A DNA stretch of 64,000 nucleotides from Margaritispora aquatica. Lineage: Eukaryota > Ascomycota > Leotiomycetes > Helotiales > Discinellaceae. The stretch lies in assembly GCA_007644065.1 (NCBI GenBank), contig VJWN01000008.1, positions 250,411 through 314,410 on the forward strand. The letters run 5' to 3'. The notes under the pieces are model-generated. The model was given only the letters and a program-made list of their open reading frames with translations. It searched no databases and had not been told where the DNA came from. Made by a program: the position numbers and the translations under genes. This document shows, piece by piece, positions 59,601 through 64,000 of the stretch (its first letter is position 1; each line of letters starts with the position of its first letter).

Positions 59601-60122
59601 CTCCTCCTTCCCCTTCTCCTTCTCCCCTTGCGTTTCCGTCTTCACTTCTGTAGTCAGAACCTCATTATGCGGTACAGCCTCTCCCAATCCCGACTCAAAA
59701 ATGTCATCTAATTTGTTTTCATGATCTTCATGGTGTCCATGGTTCGTTGATTCGACTTTGTGAGGTTTTGATTCCTCCTGTGGATTGTGCTCATGCACTT
59801 CCGGTATTGTTGTAACCTCTTTCTCCTCGTCCCATTCTTGCTGCCCATCCTGTGGAGCGAGTTCATGCACTTCCGGTGTTGTGGTAGTCTCTTCATGTTC
59901 GTACCATTCTTGCTGCTCCTCCTGTGGATCAAGCTCAGGGAATTCCGCCTCTCCCTCCTCATACCAATCTTGCTGCACATCCTCTTGAAGAGCCTCGCCC
60001 ATAAGTCCACTCAAACTCTTGAATGAGAGATCGCCTTGATACCTCGAGTAGTACAAGAGAAACAAAGGCATGAACACAACAACGTAAATCGCGTACTTCT
60101 TCATCGCCATACTGGACGCCAT
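58525..60122 (-). CDS. GT92-family glycosyltransferase, type II membrane protein
   Basis: Exons are 59366-60122 and 58525-59240 (125-bp intron), giving 490 residues. The N-terminus has a signal anchor (YAIYVVVFMPLFLLYYS), so the catalytic part would face the Golgi lumen. Next come three imperfect 20-24-residue repeats beginning QQ(D/E)W and a long poly-Glu stretch. The catalytic region begins YLAFCLAAKNQSLDLPEWL, HHYHHMNVSRFYIMDDATDP across the intron, then AFFDVDEFLEV (the DxD metal-binding motif), GVGVNWRLHNSAGL and the FAGHLTPHMF segment, all matching GT92 (formerly DUF23). Sugar donor and acceptor are unknown. The intron join restores RFYIMDDATDPP. Plant and animal GT92 members are galactan or N-glycan galactosyltransferases. 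Confidence 0.9.
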
Positions 60123-61261
60123 ACTTGCGATATTGAAACTGCCTTGGCAATGAACGCACACCGAAACTGAAAGAGAGGATAGAGAGGAGGGGAGGTAGGA
60201 ACAAGAGAACGAAGCAATAGTAAGAGATTGTAGCCTGTAACGAGAGGTGGCAAGACCAGTGGCACTAGTAAACTTGAATATTGGGAATGTGGCCTGAGAT
60301 CAAACCACTTAGGATACTCAGCCTAAGCGAAGAAAGGGGTAATGGAATGGAAGGGATAAGCGAAAACACCACCCTGTGCCCTGAGATCGACTTTTCTGTA
60401 TTTATCAGAGGGCGATGTCTTGCTCCTCTGGGAAAGACGGGAGTGGTTTCGTTATATAAGTGCTTCTAACCAAGGCCAGGTTTCCTTTCGATCATTGAAC
60501 AAAAACCTCCTTTAAGTGACGAAACACAAAAGCTAGTTCCAGAGTAAATACCTCCGTAATCAAAAAGCTTTGAGTTGCAATGAAGCGAGACTTTAATTAC
60601 ATCAAGGGGCACCTCAAGAGGCTTTTGGTTTTGGCGAAGGTAGAACGTTAAGGGTTACACAAGGCGGTGGGTAGATTGTAGCAAGTCCCTACACCCACAA
60701 CAGAAGCACAGCCGATGCTGGATTCTTTCATCGCAAAGACTCCAGTTTACCTCAGTAAGGAGAGTAGAGAGCTAGAAAGTAAAATTCTCTCGTTGATTCG
60801 AGCTCAAGGAACTTCGGAAGTCTCAGAGTAGTTCTACTTCAAATATCAAGGAAGCAAGGGATGTTTCGCTAATCTTAAATATCACGAACTCAGCAGTCTC
60901 AAAAGGGATACGATACATATTAACCAATCTAGCCATTAGCTTAAACTGCTCTCTATCCATCTATTGGATGCTTCCTCTAAATATCTTGAGCTGCGAAATT
61001 CTTTGTTGCTGATCTTAATTTCAGCCTCATGCTCGTGGCCAAGGAGGCGATCGGATCATTTCTTCCGATCATGTCAACCATACCAAATACCCATATTCTT
61101 CACACCTAATCGTCCCACGCTCATTAAATACCCGCCGAGAAGAAAAAACCCCCTCCAATCCAACCCATTCGAAACCCAGAGAACGCCCGCACCGATACAC
61201 GTGCCAAAAACCAAAACCCAAGCAATGCACAATTCCTGCCCCGCCAACGCAACAAAGCAGA
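60123..61261. other. 1.1-kb intergenic region
   Basis: This region lies upstream of the GT92 gene and downstream of the small Cys-rich gene. The open frames are short with no motif. It should hold the GT92 promoter. Confidence 0.4.
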
Positions 61262-61543
61262 CTACCGCGCGCTCCTCTTAACCTTCCTTTTAACACCGAC
61301 GCTCTTGCTCTTTGCGTCCCTCTCCCTCTCCCTCTCAGCTCTCTCCTCCTCCACTACATCCAAAATATTATTCCCCCGTCCTGGCGGCACCGCGCACTCC
61401 TCGCACTCCTCGCCCATGCGGATGCTCTGCCAGACACTGCGCTTCTTGCACGGTGTCTGAATCAGGCCGCCCGAGGGGCAGTACTTCGCGAGTGCATAAT
61501 GCACGTGTCGGCATGAGTAGAGGTGTGCGTAGTAATGGCACAT
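61262..61543 (-). CDS. small Cys/His-rich conserved hypothetical protein
   Basis: A single exon of 93 residues. The first half is rich in Cys and His (MCHYYAHLYSCRHVHYALAK, YCPSGGL, TPCKKRSVW, EECEECAVPP) with spacing that suggests metal binding. The second half is a charged helix (VVEEERAERERERDAK) ending in a basic tail (VKRKVKRSAR), possibly a nuclear signal. I recall similar short MCHYY-type proteins in other ascomycetes but cannot name a family. Function is unknown. Confidence 0.6.
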   Translation of the reverse strand: MCHYYAHLYSCRHVHYALAKYCPSGGLIQTPCKKRSVWQSIRMGEECEECAVPPGRGNNILDVVEEERAERERERDAKSKSVGVKRKVKRSAR

Positions 61544-64000
61544 TTTTTGTTTTTGTTTTTGCGCTCTGCGGCTCGCGAAATAAAATAGGGTAGGTTGGTA
61601 GTTCAGAAATCCTGCCGGTCCGGATCAGATCGATCGTCGCTTAGTCGTGTTGAGTTCCCCGTGTGTTGCGGAGGCTGCTGCGGTGAAGCGATGAACAAGA
61701 ACGCGCACGCACCGAGCGCAGAGAGGGCAGACAGAAGACAGGCTATCTATCAAACACAGGCAGTGACGCGCTCTTTGAAGTCCGTTCGGTGCTGGCAGGC
61801 GGATGATGGGATTGGAGCTGCTGATGGCCACGTGAACGAGGGGCTCGGTGGTACAAGACGTCAGGTATTCCAATGTATGGACGGGTCGAGCAACGCGTGG
61901 TGCGGTACGAGGATGGTGATCGATAGTTGCTGCTGGTCGTGGTTGTGGGTGAGTTGCTTGCGATGCACGTCAATTCTGTGGGTAGGCGTGGTGAGATGGT
62001 GCGAGATGATGAGTAGCTGATAGGATTGAGAGGAATGTGCTGGTGCGTTCTCATTCGAGAAGTTGCCCGGCTGGTATATGTTGGACGAATGCGTACCTGC
62101 GGGAGTCTTTGAGATGATTGTACGTTGTTTGACCTGGGAGAAAGGTTGGGTACTGATAGCTAGGCAAACGTCTCGCTTGTTGATTGAGTCGATGAAGTGT
62201 ATTTCTGTGCTGGTGGGATGACTCTTCTACGTGTGAGAGGTCACTGTCGTGAGCTGAAGTATCAACGTGGTTGAGTGTTTGATGTTCTAATAACGGTGTA
62301 CCAAGTGACACATTCCTCGTGATGGCGCTGTCAATGGCTGGCTACTGTCTCGAAATTACCAAATGACCTGAGAAGCGAAGATATGTCGATGCAAATGGCA
62401 GTTAAGTCTCGTTTGCAATTGGCAGATGAAGGTGTGTTTCTCGGGTCGAGATGTGCTCTATGATAGTCATTAGAAGGCACTATGTCATTCTTATATCACT
62501 CACATCCGCCTCATCCAACAGAAAATGATCATCCACACCATACCGACATATATCTCTGATGTCGATAGCCATCACAACTTAGAGCTTCCGTCTCTTTGGC
62601 GGCATGACAAATGATAGAACAGCCTCAATTCACCAATTCCGATCCTTCGAATCTCCCAACTTATCTTGCCTCGCCTGTTTGCCGAGAGGTGACTGGCCGC
62701 ATTCCAATTTGTTGAGCCCAAACGAGGCTTCTGTGTAACAAACCGACATCAGCAAGGTTTGCACCTCAATTTGGTTGTGAAGAAGATACGACGAAGGACG
62801 CCTTGATGGGAAGCAATCATGCGAAGCCTAATATTCATGGATATGATTGCAACAGCATCAAATGTACCTGCATGTCGATCACTGCAACAAAGACGCTGGT
62901 TCTCGGGTAGACCCGAATGATATGTGAGGCTGACAGAAGTATGAGAATTAAACACGGGAGCTTGCGTATGAGGAAACAGTATGAACTAAGCAAAGCATGA
63001 TGACAAGCAAGAAGTCCAAGGCACAGAAAACTGTTTCTATGATGATTGAGGATCTCAAGCATTACAATCTTCGGTATGTTTGCCCAAATTGTTGTTTTGT
63101 TTGACCATCCGCTAACCAGAACTCTGATCATTCTTCTTGGCTGCTAAACAGCCTCATAGCTAATCGCGTTTACGTTCGACAAAATATCATGAAGCTCATG
63201 AGATATGAGTTCCAGAAATATACTCCGCACGGTAGGATGTTTTCTGGAAGGGTGTTTTAGCTGCCGGCCTTCTGCAGATGCATCGGAGATGGAGGTATGA
63301 GATAAAGTGGCATGCCATGGCCCTTTTCCACATCCTTGTACCACCCAAAACCGCCTTCTCGCTAACGCATCTCCAAACCTGAGTGCATCTTGCAGAGTGC
63401 ATCCTCCTCCGTAGTGCATGTCCTCACCGCCACTCCATGACGCTATTTTCCGACCAACCCGTTGGAATTGGGTAGCTTGAACAACGAGATCACAAGAGGG
63501 GGGAAGGCCGCATATTTCAAGGCCAAGTGCCCCCCCGTCCTTGAGGTCATTGATGAGCTGGCAAAGATTCGTTGTGGTTGAGGACAAAATAATGAGGGAG
63601 GTTGGGCCAGTCTGATGAGAAGACGTTCAGATAAAGGTAGCCTGCTCAAAAAGAGCATTCTGCCGCTTCTTTTTTGGAAGCTCTTTCATCCTACGATTGG
63701 GTGAGGAAGACATGGTCAGAGCAAGGGAATTGGCCAGTCAGCGTGTCGAAGTCACTCTTAGCCCTATTTCATGCACTTCCACCCGCATGACTTCTGCATA
63801 AGCTCGGCCACTCTGTATCCCAAAAGAAAAAAGCTGTATATCAAAATCCCAATGTGCATACCTGGGTCGTGATGATGAGGATGGTGATGATGAATGAAGA
63901 TGGCCCAACCTGGTGACAATTGGGACTTCTGAGTTCTTCTGCGAGCACCGGTCACCCTATGACATCCATCATGTTCGGAGACTTGATCCCTTTCAAGTGT
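61544..64000. other. terminal 2.4 kb, no supported gene
   Basis: The longest frame is 63144-63587 (minus, 147 codons); it has balanced composition but no recognised motif, no signal peptide and no clear partner exons. A plus-strand frame at 61595-62020 looks like chance. The region may be the promoter or leader of a gene beyond the window. Confidence 0.4.

Noticed and set aside
63144..63587. 147-codon minus-strand frame near the window end
   Set aside because: No motif, signal peptide or family resemblance; length alone is not enough in this gene-poor stretch.
1..64000. tRNA, rRNA or other structured RNA genes
   Set aside because: A by-eye search for B-box-like GGTTCGANTCC sequences found no convincing tRNA; rRNA motifs were not seen. 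A covariance-model scan would be decisive.

Overview
The window looks like nuclear DNA of a filamentous ascomycete (Pezizomycotina). The reasons are many short GT-AG introns (mostly 45-120 bp), a HET-domain gene, bZIP and Zn2Cys6 regulators, DHA2-type MFS pumps, a fused PABA synthase, and fungal versions of TUP1 and ERG3. Leotiomycetes would fit, but that is only an impression. Gene density is low: about 20 supported genes in 64 kb. All exon joins were worked out by hand from reading frame, splice sites and family knowledge. There is no transcript evidence.

Layout. 0-7.5 kb is accessory-like, with a bZIP regulator, an OTT_1508-like deaminase apparently joined to a MYND zinc finger, and a HET-domain protein, all on the plus strand. 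9.9-23 kb holds three conserved genes (ERG3 sterol C-5 desaturase, TUP1/RcoA corepressor, PabA-PabB fusion) separated by long gene-poor stretches. 23-27 kb has two copies of a decayed dispersed repeat around a secreted protein with an Asp/Asn-rich microsatellite-coded tail. 26.9-33.2 kb is a compact housekeeping block: CLPTM1-like protein, LOG-family phosphoribohydrolase, proteasome alpha-6 and Vps55. 33.6-48 kb is accessory again: an F-box-like gene, a third repeat copy, gene relics, a DHA2 transporter, a 383-bp MITE, a Zn2Cys6 regulator, a second DHA2 transporter, and a 2EXR-like protein. 50.6-61.5 kb contains ribosomal protein uL1, a small cysteine-rich secreted protein, a large Trp/Gly-repeat protein, a GT92 glycosyltransferase and a small Cys-rich protein. 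The last 2.4 kb has no gene I can support.

How the genes relate. The conserved genes are ordinary cellular functions with no shared pathway. The adjoining Zn2Cys6 regulator and DHA2 pump look like a regulator-efflux pair, but no biosynthetic core enzyme is present. The most unusual items are the deaminase-MYND protein beside a HET gene, the protein with 22 spaced tryptophans mostly in GW/WG context (resembling Argonaute-hook proteins) with an apparent frameshift near its end, the MITE with 82-bp inverted repeats and TA duplication, and the three-copy dispersed repeat.
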